NCBI RefSeq assembly: GCF_000247695.1
Contig: NW_004624733.1
Span: forward strand, 2,619,278-2,683,277
Source of the DNA: Heterocephalus glaber
Taxonomy: Eukaryota > Chordata > Mammalia > Rodentia > Bathyergidae
DNA: 64,000 nucleotides
Reading direction: 5' to 3'
Part shown: positions 11,130-22,290 of the stretch, in pieces
Layout of the letters: each line of letters starts with the position of its first letter
Numbering within the stretch: position 1 is the stretch's first letter
The notes under the pieces: model-generated
Database searches by the model: none
Told to the model about the DNA's origin: nothing
The model's input: only the letters and a program-made list of their open reading frames with translations
Made by a program: the position numbers and the translations under genes

Positions 11130-12080
11130 TAGAATAACTGAAAACTTAAATCAACTTTGTTTCTTAGAACAATTTTAGATTCACAGAAAAATTGAAAGAA
11201 ATAGTATAGGGTTCCTTTATACCCCATACCCAATTTCTCCTATATTGACAAATTACATTAGTATGATGCATTTGTCAAAATTACTGAGCCAATATTGATA
11301 CATTATTATTAACTAAAGTGCATGGTCTATTCAGATTGTTTTTTAGTTTTATCAAACATCTCTTTTCTGTCCCAGAATTTCATTAAACCTATCACATTAC
11401 GTTTAGTTATTAAGTGTTTTTGGGCTCCTCTTGGCTGTGACACTTTCCCAGACATTTCTTTGTTTTTGATTACTTTGACGGTTTTGAGGAATACTGGTCA
11501 AATGGTTTGTAAAATGTCCTTCTGATGATATTTGTCTGATTTTTTCCTTATGATAAGACTGAAGCTATAAGATTTGGAAAGAAGGCCACTGGGATAGAGT
11601 GCTATTTTTATCACAACATGTCAAAGCCGTGTTTATCAACTGACTTATCACTGTTCATATTGACCATGATTACCTGAATGTCAAAGTGTTTGTCAGGTTT
11701 CTCTACTAAAAAGTTATTCTGTTTTCTTTCTTCTTTTTATCTTTGGACAGAGGTCCAATTTTCAAGGTTAAATTTGCCCACCTTGAGGCTGGAGTATTTA
11801 CATGAGTTATTTGGAATTCTTTAGCATGGGAGATTTGTCTCTTCTCCTTCACTTATTTATTTACTCAATAATTTCTTTATATCATCACAAAGTCATTGAT
11901 TTTTATTTTCTATCTTGGTTTATAACCAAATACTACTCCATTTTGTGGCTCAGATTGTTCTAGCTTTGACTGTTGAGAGTTCTATCAGTTGCTCCAACAT
12001 ACATACATCATTGTTTTTGTTTGTTGGTTAGTATGTTTTAGCATCTATTTGTGGTTTTTTTGTTTTGTTTTGTTTTGTTG
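11130..12080 (-). mobile_element. Old mammalian L1 3'UTR-type fragment
   Basis: The + strand text (CTTAGAACAATTTTAGATTC, then GGTTCCTTTATACCCC) is the antisense of an old L1 3' end. It has no coding capacity. A SINE inserted at about 12082 bounds it; similar sequence may continue after 12170. Confidence 0.55.
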
Positions 12081-12081
12081 G

Positions 12082-12167
12082 GGTTTTTTTGGTACCAGGG
12101 TCAAGGTCGAATTCAGGACCTTGAGCTTGCGAGGCAAGTGCAGTGCCACTGAGCTAAATCCCCGCCT
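12082..12167 (-). repeat. ID-like tRNA SINE
   Basis: GGTACCAGGGTCAAGGTCGA, GCCACTGAGCTAAATCCCCG; it carries a short extra AAGGTC in the B-box region. Confidence 0.85.
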
Positions 12168-12959
12168 CTCTTTGCCTTTGTGATACCACAAAATACTCCA
12201 CACTCATCTAAGCATGACTAACAACTTTCAACTAACAATTTTCAAAATGTATATATACTATTTTATTACAATTAAGGGATTGACAATTCTAATAAACTCT
12301 TATCTTTTATTCAAGCTATTAGATAATCCAAATAATGATTTTTCTGCATTTAATTTTATGAGATAATCTGAGATTAGTGTGAACTCAATTTGATTTTCTA
12401 CAATTTTTACAGTGGTAGTATATTACAATGATAATAAAATTTATATTAATTACTGAAATAGAGCAAGAACCTCAAGAATTTTCTAAATCAAGTAAAGATT
12501 TAAACTGTAATTAACTATAGTTTAATGCTGTATACCATATTCTACTTTTAAAAATTAACAATTTTAATGTACAACATAAGGTATTTAATTAATTGCCCAA
12601 CCATCATGGATAGTTGGAATTTCACCTGAGAAAGCTAATAGTTTATGAGAATGTGGATAAATCTCAATGTTTCTTAGGATAAAAGGAGTAGTAATAACTT
12701 AGAACCTGCTAACATTAGGGTTCTCACAAATGGCAAGAATGATTTGAAATGTATTAATATTAGTGAAAGTGTGTAGCATAGTGGCCCACACATTTGTTTG
12801 AATCTTAATATTCAGGCTAAAGATAGAGATAAATATGAATGTGGCAGATGTGTTTCTTAAATATTCCTAACACTAACTAGAAGGCTGCATGTGTAGGAAA
12901 GGCCCCTTTGATGTTTAGATAAGGATGATTCCAGAGGCTACTAGGTCCTTGGTGATTCA
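12168..12959. other. Unassigned intergenic DNA
   Basis: AT-rich; possibly the continuation of the old L1 at 11130-12080, but I cannot support that. Confidence 0.5.
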
Positions 12960-13350
12960 GAGGAGTTCTGCTGCTGTCTCCTGATATAAGGACAATGTAA
13001 GAACTCACTGTTTAAGCTTTGCTGGCTGGAAGAAACAACACTTACAATGACTGCAATTTATCATTCAAAACTATTTGTATGCAAAAAACCCCACCTATTT
13101 GTATGCATTGATGGGCGTACTGGGTGGATCATGGGGCCATTACTTTGGAAACCATATCTGGTCTCTGGCTATTCCCCTGCTCTCGGCTTCCCAGATGCCA
13201 TGAGTTGAGCAGTCTTCCTCTGCTATCTGCTCTGCCGTGTTTCTACTTTGTAGCCAGCTGACCATGCACCCAATTCTCTGAAACTGTGTTCCTTTGAGTT
13301 GTGTATGTTAGGTATTTTGTCCCAGCAATAGGAAAGCTGACAAATACAAC
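12960..13350 (+). mobile_element. Old LTR-like repeat (same family as 41293-41636), opposite orientation
   Basis: The end (CTGAAACTGTG, TTAGGTATTTTGTCCCAGCA, GGAAAGCTGAC) is the reverse complement of the start of the 41293 copy. The 5' boundary is vague. Confidence 0.45.
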
Positions 13351-13371
13351 CTTTTTTATTTTTCTTACACT

Positions 13372-13750
13372 ACTTTTTTTTTGCTTTATTTTTTAAAAAT
13401 AACTTTATTATCACACACACATACAGAAATTAAAACCATTCAAAGAAGAACAATGCAAGGGGAAAAAAACCAATAATATTCAAATACAGTAGAGCTCAAC
13501 CAAAACAAAACTGAAAAGCACTTAAACATTTTTCCATATAACTTTAAAAAAATCTCAAGTACCAGCAAGACACCAGAGGATGTGATTTGTTTCAGAAAGA
13601 TCCCCAAAACCAGCATTGAACAAATAGTTGTCTAGAAAAAAAACTCCAGTTAGTTAGCAAACTCCACATAAGCCAAACTTCTCCCTAATTTAAATTTTGA
13701 TACAGTCATATGACACACAATGGAAACACAACCCAAGAAATATGTTATTA
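13372..13750 (-). pseudogene. Retroposed 3'UTR of an unidentified gene
   Basis: Read on the - strand, the segment ends in AATAAAGC (RC of 13383-13390) followed at once by a run of A (T-run 13373-13382). This is the signature of a polyadenylated transcript that was reverse-transcribed and inserted. The body is AT-rich with no recognised frame. I cannot name the source gene. Confidence 0.45.
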
Positions 13751-13774
13751 GGCCATTTCATCCATGTGTATCCT

Positions 13775-13938
13775 TAATTACACTTTCAGTTTCTCACACT
13801 AGAGAAACTATTCGGTATTTACACATGTGTGTCCTATTTATTTCACTTACGAGGATGGCCTCAATATGCATCCATTTAGCTATAAATGTCTCTAGTTTCT
13901 AGTTCTTTATGCCTGAGTAGTACTCCATTTTATTAAAA
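13775..13938 (-). mobile_element. Short antisense L1 fragment
   Basis: This is the reverse complement of the L1 ORF2 end/3'UTR seen at 19430-19560: shared motifs are AGTACTCCATTTTA, CTATAAATGTCTCTAG and TTTCTCACACTAG. It is the same family as the twin-primed L1. Confidence 0.75.
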
Positions 13939-13952
13939 AAAAAACACATCTT

Positions 13953-14040
13953 GGGCCGGGGATTTAGCTCAGTGGTTTTGCTGCCTGCTGGGCAAGTGCA
14001 AGGACCCAAGTTCGATCCCCAGTACCAAAAAAAAAAAAAA
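13953..14040 (+). repeat. ID-like tRNA SINE
   Basis: GGGCCGGGGATTTAGCTCAG, AAGTTCGATCCCCAGTACC and a 14-A tail. Confidence 0.92.
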
Positions 14041-14599
14041 CCAACAAAACTTCTTTATATGCTACTTTTTAATAACTATAATCTTGGAAACTGTGTGAAT
14101 ATCCAGTGTTTCTCATACCTTTCTATCCAGATCGCCAATTTATCTGTAACATTTCCAATCAGGATGTATTAAAGACCTGTATAAATTACAAGTCAAATAA
14201 TAATTATAAAGTATATTTTTACACAGAATTTACTTGGGCTATTGGCGATTCCCTCTATATTCATTTACTGAACCATGAATTTTCATCTCCTTTTGTATTT
14301 TCTCATGAAACTTGATTTATCCTCTTCTCTCAACTGGTAACACAACTCTTAGGGCTCTTGAGAGGGCTGCTGGTCAGACCTGATTTTCTGAAACCCCAGC
14401 CTGACCTTTAATAGGGTAATTGGTTGTATTTTTACTTTTCTTACTGACATCATAAGCAAGACGTGCATTGCAGCCAAATGGCTGGGAACACCCAAAGCTG
14501 ATTAACTCCAGATGTTCCGACTCTGAGCCAGTTTAGCAGAAGACCACTTGCCTCAAGGCAGGCGTGCCCAGAAAAAGGGTCTAAAAACCCAAGTTTTTC

Positions 14600-14910
14600 C
14601 AGCCTTAATGTCCCTCTCCGGACCAGCACTCTTGGCAACAGACTCTGTCCCCTTGGGGAAGTGCGCGGGCTCTTGTTGCAGAGCGGCCAGATAGGTGAGG
14701 AAGTGGCTGGCCCTCAACACTCGGTCCTTGGTCCACAGGGGTAAGCGCCTGGCCAGGGCTACCAACTGGCGCGGTGGCGCTGCCTGCGTCCACACCGACT
14801 GTCGCTTGTTCCTGGCGCCGACTCATGCGGTCTTGGTCTGGCCCTGTATCCTCCACCTTCGGAAGTGCAGCCCCACTTGCGCGAAGGACTTGCTAGGCGA
14901 GGGTACTGGC
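14600..14910. other. CpG-bearing, GC-rich segment of unknown identity
   Basis: The GC content and CpG count stand out against AT-rich flanks (for example GGCGCGGTGGCGC near 14769). Several 60-87-codon frames overlap on both strands. The - strand frame at 14553-14795 is the most protein-like but I recognise no family. It could be a retrocopy, an LTR or a small CpG-island promoter. Confidence 0.35.
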
Positions 14911-15369
14911 ATTGGTGTGAGCCCTTTGAATGTTGTGATCTTCAAAAGTGTGGAATAAACCGAGAGGTTCATAAGCTGATCCGAATGTGTTTGTCTCTGG
15001 ACGTCTCTTTGATCCAAAGAGGGTTGCTCGTGACACTGCCCTATCTCTGTGCTATAAAGTTAGTTCCTCCATCTCCGACAGTACCCTCTAGAATGTAGAA
15101 ACTATTGTTATTATTTTACTGCAGTATTTGGAATGTTGGCTCCGATTAATCAAGATGCTCAATTCACCTGCTATTTATGTAGCATTAGTTTCAAAGCAAA
15201 AACTCATCTTACCAGAAAGAGGATGAAGAAACTTACGGATTTAGAACTAAAACCTTCAGCTCTGTCTCTATGGGTCATCGTTTACGCTTCTCTCCGTATT
15301 TCTCTTTATGATCTGTCTGGTTACTGACTTCTGCTTCAGGTTTTGCTGCATGTTAACTTCTCCTTGCAT

Positions 15370-15530
15370 ATGACAGACTTGTAACACACGGTGCTAGGTG
15401 CTGGAAACAGTGAATAAGACAGTCTTGCCTCCTCATACCTTCACGGGACATGTAATATGGCAGGAAATAAACATATACATCCACAGGGTCATGATAATGC
15501 TGTAAAACAATGCATATGATACAATGAACG
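15370..15530 (+). mobile_element. L2-like LINE fragment
   Basis: GTGCTAGGTGCTGGAAACAG, then TGAATAAGACAGTCTTGCCT and GGAAATAAACATATACA match the start of the L2 3' consensus in order. Confidence 0.55.
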
Positions 15531-15632
15531 ATTTGTTAAGGCAGAATAACTTAAATTGTGGATCATGATCCCTGAATGGGTCATGAAATCAATGAAGGGG
15601 CTGAAGATCAGCATTCTTATTTTTTAAATTTT

Positions 15633-15673
15633 TGTGGTACTGGGGATTGAACTGAGCTACAATCCCCAGTCCT
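15633..15673 (-). repeat. ID-like SINE with central deletion
   Basis: TGGTACTGGGGATTGAAC joins directly to TGAGCTACAATCCCCAGTCC; about 40 bp of the middle are gone. Confidence 0.7.
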
Positions 15674-15971
15674 TTTCTATTTTTGTATTTTTTGCTATTA
15701 TTTTTTGGGTACAGAGGATTTGCTTACATCATGGTACATTGTGGCTGCTTGTTCAGGATTCCTCCCAAATTGCCATTCTTTCCCATTGTCTCTTGTAACC
15801 CGAGATGCAAAGCCCACTGTACCTCAGTGTCTTCTTTACCTATGACTTTACAGCACAGATGTGGTTATATGAGTGGCATCTTCACTTCCGTCCCCTGAAT
15901 CCATTTTGCCAAACTATTATCCATGCCAAGGGACTACCCTTTCCAAATTATCAGAACCAATTGTTAAACTT

Positions 15972-16056
15972 CTTTTTTTTTTTTGGTACCAGGGATTGAA
16001 CTCAGGTCCTGTGCTTCTGAGGCAGGAGGTAGAACCACTGAGCTAAATCCCCAGCT
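15972..16056 (-). repeat. ID-like tRNA SINE
   Basis: T-run, GGTACCAGGGATTGAACTC, CCACTGAGCTAAATCCCCAG. Confidence 0.92.
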
Positions 16057-16130
16057 AGAACCAGTTGTAATCTAGGCAATTAAAGACCAGTATTAAACAT
16101 ACAATTATTTTATTAAAATAAAGTGCTATA

Positions 16131-16207
16131 GGGCCGGGAATTTAGCTCATTGGTTCCAGCACCTGCCTCGCAAGACCAAGGTCCCGAGTTCGATCCCTGG
16201 TACAAAA

Positions 16208-16240
<33 letters not shown>
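16131..16240 (+). repeat. ID-like tRNA SINE with (AAAT)n tail, perfect target duplication
   Basis: GGGCCGGGAATTTAGCTCAT to GGTAC, followed by a (AAAT)n tail. The 16-bp AAAATAAAGTGCTATA occurs before (16115-16130) and after (16241-16256) without a change, showing a fairly recent insertion. Confidence 0.95.
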
Positions 16241-16242
<2 letters not shown>

Positions 16243-16271
16243 AATAAAGTGCTATAAGGTCATACTTTTAT

Positions 16272-16369
16272 TTTTATTTATTTATTTATTTTTGGTACTG
16301 GGGATTGAACTCGGGTCCTTGCGCTTGTGCAGCAGGCAGTGAAACCACTGAGCTAAATGCCCAGCCCCA
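16272..16369 (-). repeat. ID-like tRNA SINE with (TTTA)n tail, perfect target duplication
   Basis: Antisense copy flanked by GTCATACTTTTAT at 16259-16271 and 16370-16382, identical. It lies 2 bp from the target duplication of the + strand copy at 16131. Confidence 0.95.
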
Positions 16370-16539
16370 GTCATACTTTTATTACATCTGTCAAAGGGAA
16401 GGCTCTTATGTAGAAATATGTTACCTATGCTGCCTATTTTGGTATGCATACAATGCTGAGATTAGTTGTAAGGTATCTAGTATTCCTCTTCTGAGGCCCT
16501 AAAACCTAATGTGAAGGTATATACTGCTGAACCCTTGAA

Positions 16540-16648
16540 TTTTTTTTTTTTTAAACAAGGTCTCAGTAAATCGCTCAATTGCCCAGGCTGGGGTCAAACT
16601 CGTGATCCTCCTGCCTCAGCCTCCCAGAGTGTACCTCCACTCCTGGCA
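16540..16648 (-). repeat. 7SL-derived SINE
   Basis: AAGGTCTCAGTAAATCGC, TTGCCCAGGCTGGGGTCAAA and CCTCCTGCCTCAGCCTCCCA. Confidence 0.7.
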
Positions 16649-16739
16649 AGATCATCATTTTAAACAAAAGAATTAACAGAAAATATCAGAGTAAATTGCA
16701 CACAATGAGAATAAGTATACTTTTGTGAAAACTTCATTT

Positions 16740-17560
16740 CAGTTTATGTTATCAGTGAATAAACAGATGCAAATCTAGATCCTTATGGAGTGTGCTTTCT
16801 AAAGGAAAAATAAGATAAATTAGCAACATATAGAATATATTAGAAAGTGACAATAAACTGAAAAACAAAAAGTGAGGAGGATTTTACAAAATGTCAGGTG
16901 AATGTTAAATTTCTACAAAGGAGAGCCAAGGAAAATCTCTGTGGCAAGATGCCTTTTGGTTGAAGACCTTAAAGAACTGAAGGAGTGAGCCAGATGACTC
17001 TTTGAAGAAGGACCATTCCAGTAGAAGGACTGCCCAGTGCAGAGGCCCTGAATGTGCCTAGCTTGTCTGAAGGAGTTCAAGGCCAGCACGATAAAAGGGG
17101 AGAGAATGGGAAGGATGGCAGGTGATGAGGAAAGAGGCTTACCACATCATGTGAGACCTTATAGTTCATAGGAGAGCCTTTGGTTTGACTAAATGAAAGA
17201 GGAGGCCATTAAGTGGAACTGAGCAGAAAAGTGACATGATCTGAGCAAGAGTTTTTTTAATCTGTTTTTTTTTTCATTTAGTATCCCTAATGGTTTATAA
17301 CAGTGACTGGCACATAGATATCATGATTTGCTTAAAATGATTATTTCATGTATTTGTACCAAGTCTTGACATGAAGTATATTTCTTACTGTGGTTCAAAA
17401 CCAAAAGAATTGTACACCCCTCTCTAATAAGTGAGCTAGTCTTGGATTTTAGGAAAGGGGTTCTCTGGGAATTGACTTTTAGGCTGAGATCTGAAGAAGA
17501 AACAGGAGGAGGTGTGGGAATCTGAGAAAAGACTTCTCAGTAGTTGTACGTTTGAGAGTC
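16740..17560 (+). mobile_element. L2-like LINE fragment
   Basis: Landmarks include GAGGCCCTGAATGTGC, GGCAGGTGATGAGG, GCCATTAAGTGGAACTGAGC and GTGACATGATCTGAGC. These follow the order of the L2 3' consensus as I know it. Highly diverged. Confidence 0.6.
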
Positions 17561-18087
17561 ATCAGCACATGCATAGTATTTTAAATCTCTGCAGGTGTTT
17601 TTGTCTGTGTGGAAATAAGAAGTAAAAGTTATTGCCAACCACCCCTACTTTCTATTTCTTATTTTTTATACTCATTTCTGGTAACATTTGTTCCACAGAA
17701 AAACAGCATATAGTGGTGATTTATTTTTTTTTAAACTATAACTCTTTAAGGAAGCTTCCTGTACAATGTCATAATAACAGGAAAAGTCAATGAATTTAAA
17801 ATTCAGATTTAGTTTCTTTTATTCAAATGAATGAGAAGATTCATGAATGTCTTAGTTATTCCACATTTTCTGCGCTGTGTTTTGTAATCTCTGTGCCTGT
17901 GATTCAATTCTAAATAGGCAGAATATGATTTTTCTAAACAAGTGGTAGTGTGAATTGTATTATCTTCCAGGGGAATAGCAGTGCTTTTTCTCCCAATTCG
18001 TATCTAATGTTCATGACATTAGTATCATTAGTTTTCACATTTATTTCATACTAAGTCAGGTCTTGCTGCTATGTGTCCAATGCCCCA

Positions 18088-18090
<3 letters not shown>

Positions 18091-18131
<41 letters not shown>
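18091..18131 (+). repeat. (CA)n microsatellite
   Basis: Twenty uninterrupted CA units. Confidence 0.98.
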
Positions 18132-18134
<3 letters not shown>

Positions 18135-18329
18135 TGAACCAGCCCCTCAGAATCTCAGTAAATGTAAATATAATATTATTAATTTAAAGCAGAAATTATG
18201 CTGGTATATTTTCTGATGGTATTTCAGTGTCCTTCATGATGTTAGAATATTTGTGAATTTGTCAAATAGGATTAAATATTTAAGCAAGCTGCAATAGGAT
18301 CTAGTTCCAACTTTATTAATTAAAATGTG

Positions 18330-18935
18330 TATATTCTAGATAATAGACCTTTGTCTGAGGGACAGCTGGTGAAAATTTTTTTCCCACATTGTGGGTTGTC
18401 TCTTCACACTGTTGGTGGTTTCTCTTGCTGTGCAGAAGCTTTTTAGTAAGGAGAGGTCCCACTTGTTGATTGTTTGTGCTAGTTCACGGGCAACTGAGGT
18501 TTTGTTCATGCCAGTATCTTCAAGAGTTCTACCTAACCTCTCTTCCAGCCAGTTTAGTGTTTCTGTTTTAATATTTATATCTTTAATCCCTCTCAATTTT
18601 AATTAGTGCATAGTGAGAGATATAGGTCTAGTTTTAATCTTTGGCAAGCTGAAATCCAATTTTTCCAGCACCATTTATTAAAGAGGCTCTCTTTCCTCCA
18701 GTGAGGGTGTTTGGCTCCTTTGTTGAAGATGAGGTGGCTGAGTGTGTCTGGAGTTGTTTCTGTATCTTCTAATTTGTTCCACTAGTCCTCAGGTCTGTTT
18801 CTTTGCCAGTACCATGCTGCTTTATCATAGTATCTTTGTAGTATAGTTTCAAGTTGGGGATTATGATACCCCCTACCTTATCTTTATTGCCTAGTATTGC
18901 TTTGCTATTCTAGGCCTCTTCTTATTCCAAAATTT
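18330..18935 (-). mobile_element. L1 ORF2 C-terminal region, inverted 5' part of a twin-primed L1
   Basis: The - strand encodes L1 ORF2 C-terminal sequence (open 18336-18596) with recognisable LNWLEE, INKWDL, LLKSFCTA and QPTMWEK segments. Further upstream ORF2 sequence continues to about 18935, including the familiar antisense L1 stretch around AGCACCATTTATTAAA. The ORF2 point where it stops at 18336 is where the sense part beginning at about 18937 resumes, so the two are halves of one insertion. Confidence 0.85.
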
Positions 18936-19880
18936 AGGCCCAATCCAAAAATGGGCATCTGATATGGACAGACATTTCTCAGATAAAGAAGTAGAAATAG
19001 CAAATAAACATATAAAAAATGTTCAACATCAATGGTCATTCGAGAGATGCAAATGAAAACAACTCTGAGATTCTACCTCACCCCAGAAAGAATGGCTGCT
19101 ATCATGAAATCAACCAATAACAAATGCTGGCAGGGCTGTGGGGAAAGAGGAACAATGCTCCACTGCTGGTGGGAGTGTAGACTGGTGCAACCACTGTGGA
19201 AATCGCTATGGAGATACCTCAAAGAACTAGGATTTTAAGTCCCATTTGACCCAGCTATTGCCCTGCTGGATATCTTCCCCAAAGAATTAAAAGAATCATA
19301 CCACAGTGATACATGTGCATCCATGTTCATAGCAGCACAATTCGCGATAGCTCAAACTTGGAAGCAACCAAATTGCCCATCAATGGAGACTGGATAAAGA
19401 AAATATGGGTTTTTTAAAACAAATAAAATGGAGTATTACTCAACCATAAAGAATGAGAAACTAGAGACATTTATAGCTAAAGGGACGCACATTGAGGCAA
19501 TACTCTTAAGTGAAATAAATAGGACACACATGTGGAAATATCAAATAGATTTTCTAGTGTGAGAAACTGAAAGTGTAAATAAGGACTAAAAGGTATAATA
19601 GATAATGTGAAATAGGAGGAAAAGGTGCAAAGGGGAAGGGGAGTGGGAGAGGTAGGGGAAAAGAAAGAAGGGAATGGAATTAATATGAGAAAAAGGAAAA
19701 ATGGAAACCAAGTCTTTGTTGATAGAGAGGGGTGGAGGAGTTGAAGGGAGGGCAGGGGAATGGGGAAAAAATAAGAACCAAGATGGATTATGTAAAGGTG
19801 CAAATTTCCAATGATGAATGTCATTATATTTTATACCTTAAATGTACCAATAAAATTAATTTAAAAAATAAAAATAAAAC
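18936..19880 (+). mobile_element. L1 3' end (ORF2 C-terminus, 3'UTR, A-rich tail), sense part of a twin-primed L1
   Basis: The + strand reads L1 ORF2 from the NPIQKWASDMDRHFS-like region into 19032-19238, with IREMQMKTT, LTPERMAAI, CWQGCGERGT and LHCWWECRLVQPLWKS. Decayed ORF2 sequence follows, then a purine-rich 3'UTR at about 19600-19770 and an A-rich end near 19850-19880. With 18330-18935 it forms a 5'-inverted L1 of about 1.5 kb. It belongs to the same family as the antisense copies at 13775-13938 and 63868-64000. Confidence 0.88.
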
Positions 19881-20066
19881 ATGTAATAGTTGACTTTTTC
19901 TAAACGCAAATAAAAATACTTAACCTACCTTAAACTAACAATTGTTTCAAGTAGCTTTTTTTTTCTTTTTATAAAGGTAAAATGTAGAAAATATAGAAAT
20001 ACATAAAGTATAGGAAAGACAAAAATATCACCTGCAATCATATCACTGAAATCCAATATCACTCTC

Positions 20067-20156
20067 TTTTTTTTTTTTTTTGGTACTGGGGATCGAACTC
20101 GGGTCCTTGCGCTTGCAAGGAAGGCAGCGAAACCGCTGAGCTATACCCCCAGCCCC
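20067..20156 (-). repeat. ID-like tRNA SINE
   Basis: GGTACTGGGGATCGAACTCG, CCGCTGAGCTATACCCCCAG; TATCACTCT recurs on both sides. Confidence 0.93.
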
Positions 20157-20504
20157 CAGTATCACTCTTTACATTTTACAATATTTCCTACCATTGTCCA
20201 TCCAATACTTAATATATATTTTTCTTTTGTGAGTATATTGTAACACACTCATAAAGGTTAGCAAGTTGTTATATTAAGTAGCAAGAGTCAGATTTATTAA
20301 AAGTGGAAAATGTGAAGGTTCACTCCACTGGGTGGGAGTGGGGCAGTGAGAAGAGCTCATGGCCTGATGGGGCAGCTACTGGGTCTCCTAAGGTCTTGGG
20401 ATAATGAGAGGATCTATAGCTGGGGATTGAAAGGAGGCATGGTCCAAGGGGGTAACTGACCCAGCAGAAGAGGGAATTTTTGACCATATAAGGTGTTTTG
20501 GGGT

Positions 20505-20570
20505 TTATTATTTTAATTTTTATTGGTACATGTTCGCAGCTCCTCACAAGGAGCTGGTATGTGTACAATT
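20505..20570 (-). mobile_element. Antisense L1 3' end fragment
   Basis: TTTATTGGTACATG on the + strand is the reverse complement of the L1 3' end (ATGTACYAATAAA) seen at 4330, 31550 and 19848. It directly abuts the 5'UTR-like block at 20571-22290. Confidence 0.5.
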
Positions 20571-22290
20571 ATAGTGGAAAGACATTGTTGCTAATATGGA
20601 GATTTCTTTAGTGTCTGCTTTTCAGTGATGCCCTTTGGGTGTGGTTAATTATAGGCTTTTGGCTCTGTCCTAAGATCCAGTCAGTTTCACTTACTTGGTT
20701 GGGGGAGGGATGCAGTGTAATTGGACCAACACCCAGTTCTCAGGGAATAGAGAAAGTATTGTTGATGACACAAAGGCAGTCCAGATATTGGCATACAAAG
20801 AAAAAAACCTAACAACTATGCCACCCTGGCAATAGCAACAATAATAGCATCAAAGACAAACTAGATGTTGACATATCATAAGAATCAATAATGAACCACC
20901 TTTAACCATAGAAAGGAAATCTATAATTATAGTATAAACATTATGATAAACCAAATGCTGACACACAATAAATATATACTAAATGCAACAACTATCCCAC
21001 CACTAACAATAAAAAAAATTCAGCAGTAGTAACATAGTGTTAACTATCTAAAGATTAATAAAGCTTAATGATTGTGCTAGTAAAGATAGAGAGTATGGGG
21101 AATGGGAGAATGAAAGAAGTAAAATTTGAAAAATTAAGCAATGGAGATGGGAAAGAGAAATGTGAGATAAATGATCCTATTAAGAAGCAAAAGGAGATTA
21201 ATAGAATTTAGTTAAAAGTAAACAAAAGAAGAGGAAAAAAGAAAACATTTTTAAAAAAAAGATTAAAAAAAGAAAAGAATCCCAATCCTTAAAAAAACCA
21301 ATGAAGGGAAACAAATGAGTCCAAAAAAAGAAAAATTCCTCTGTACTATTCAATGAATGGTTTCTTTCCAAGGTCTGCAGTATTGGAATCCAGCAAGTCA
21401 CAGTTTTGTCTGCCTAGCTTTACAGCCTGTGGGTTTGTGAGGTGCACACCTTGGTCCAGAGGCCTCTCTGTTCATGTACGTAGGATGTGGCAACCAACCA
21501 AGCTGAGGGATGCCCTTGTTCACATTGGAGTGGAAAGTAGTCAGACCACTGATCTCTGCATTGGCAGAGGGACGGGAGTTCAAGCAGACTGCTGGGGTTA
21601 ATGCCATCACATTCAGACCCAGCCGCCTCTGAAAGCCACACATGCTGAACCTGGCTTCTCTCCTCAGAGGGTGGAGCCACCATTTCTTCCAAGCCTGAGC
21701 TTAAACTTCTCAGTAAGTCTATGTCTAGCCTGTGCCCTCTCTGTGATTCTCTTGTGGATATCTCCCTTCTGATAGTCACTGTGAAGGGTAACACTAGAAA
21801 CCCTGAAGCGAGGTTGTTTTGTAGTTGTTCTGTGGCTCAGTCCTAAATTAACCCTTTCCCAAAGTGGCTCCTGATTAAACTCTCTCAAATATGGCAGGTG
21901 CTGCACTGGATTTCTTTTCCAACTGTAGCCTTATGTGCAGGAGGAGTCACTTTAGGAGTAAAATTCCATGCTGTTTTTGCACTTTACAACTAGCATGGGC
22001 TTTTCCTATAGCTAGAACTTCCAATCCGCTCTGTTGTTTCTTCCTTGAGCTGCCGACCCTTTGGGTTTACCTTGTGTCTGCAGAAACAGGTACCCCCTCC
22101 CCAGGAGCCAGAGTGAGCTTTTCAGGCTGTTTCATTTTTTTTTTCTGCATATGTTCTGTTTCTCCAGCTCCAGCTTCTCTGTAGTTTCTGGTTTTCCTCT
22201 CAGCTCCTTCCCAATTCCCACAGATCCACTTCTTTTTTTCCTCTTCACCAAGTTGTTCTTTTCTAGGTGTCTGACCATACTGGTTAGCAG
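20571..22290 (-). mobile_element. Probable L1 5'UTR-like block
   Basis: This 1.7-kb block is AT-rich with purine runs at low coordinates and becomes GC-richer, with several overlapping short open frames, from 21350 to 22290. In composition it resembles 26.6-28.9 kb, which is tied to an L1 ORF1 start. No known protein is seen in any frame. Assignment as L1 5'UTR is an inference from composition and the adjoining L1 end. Confidence 0.35.
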
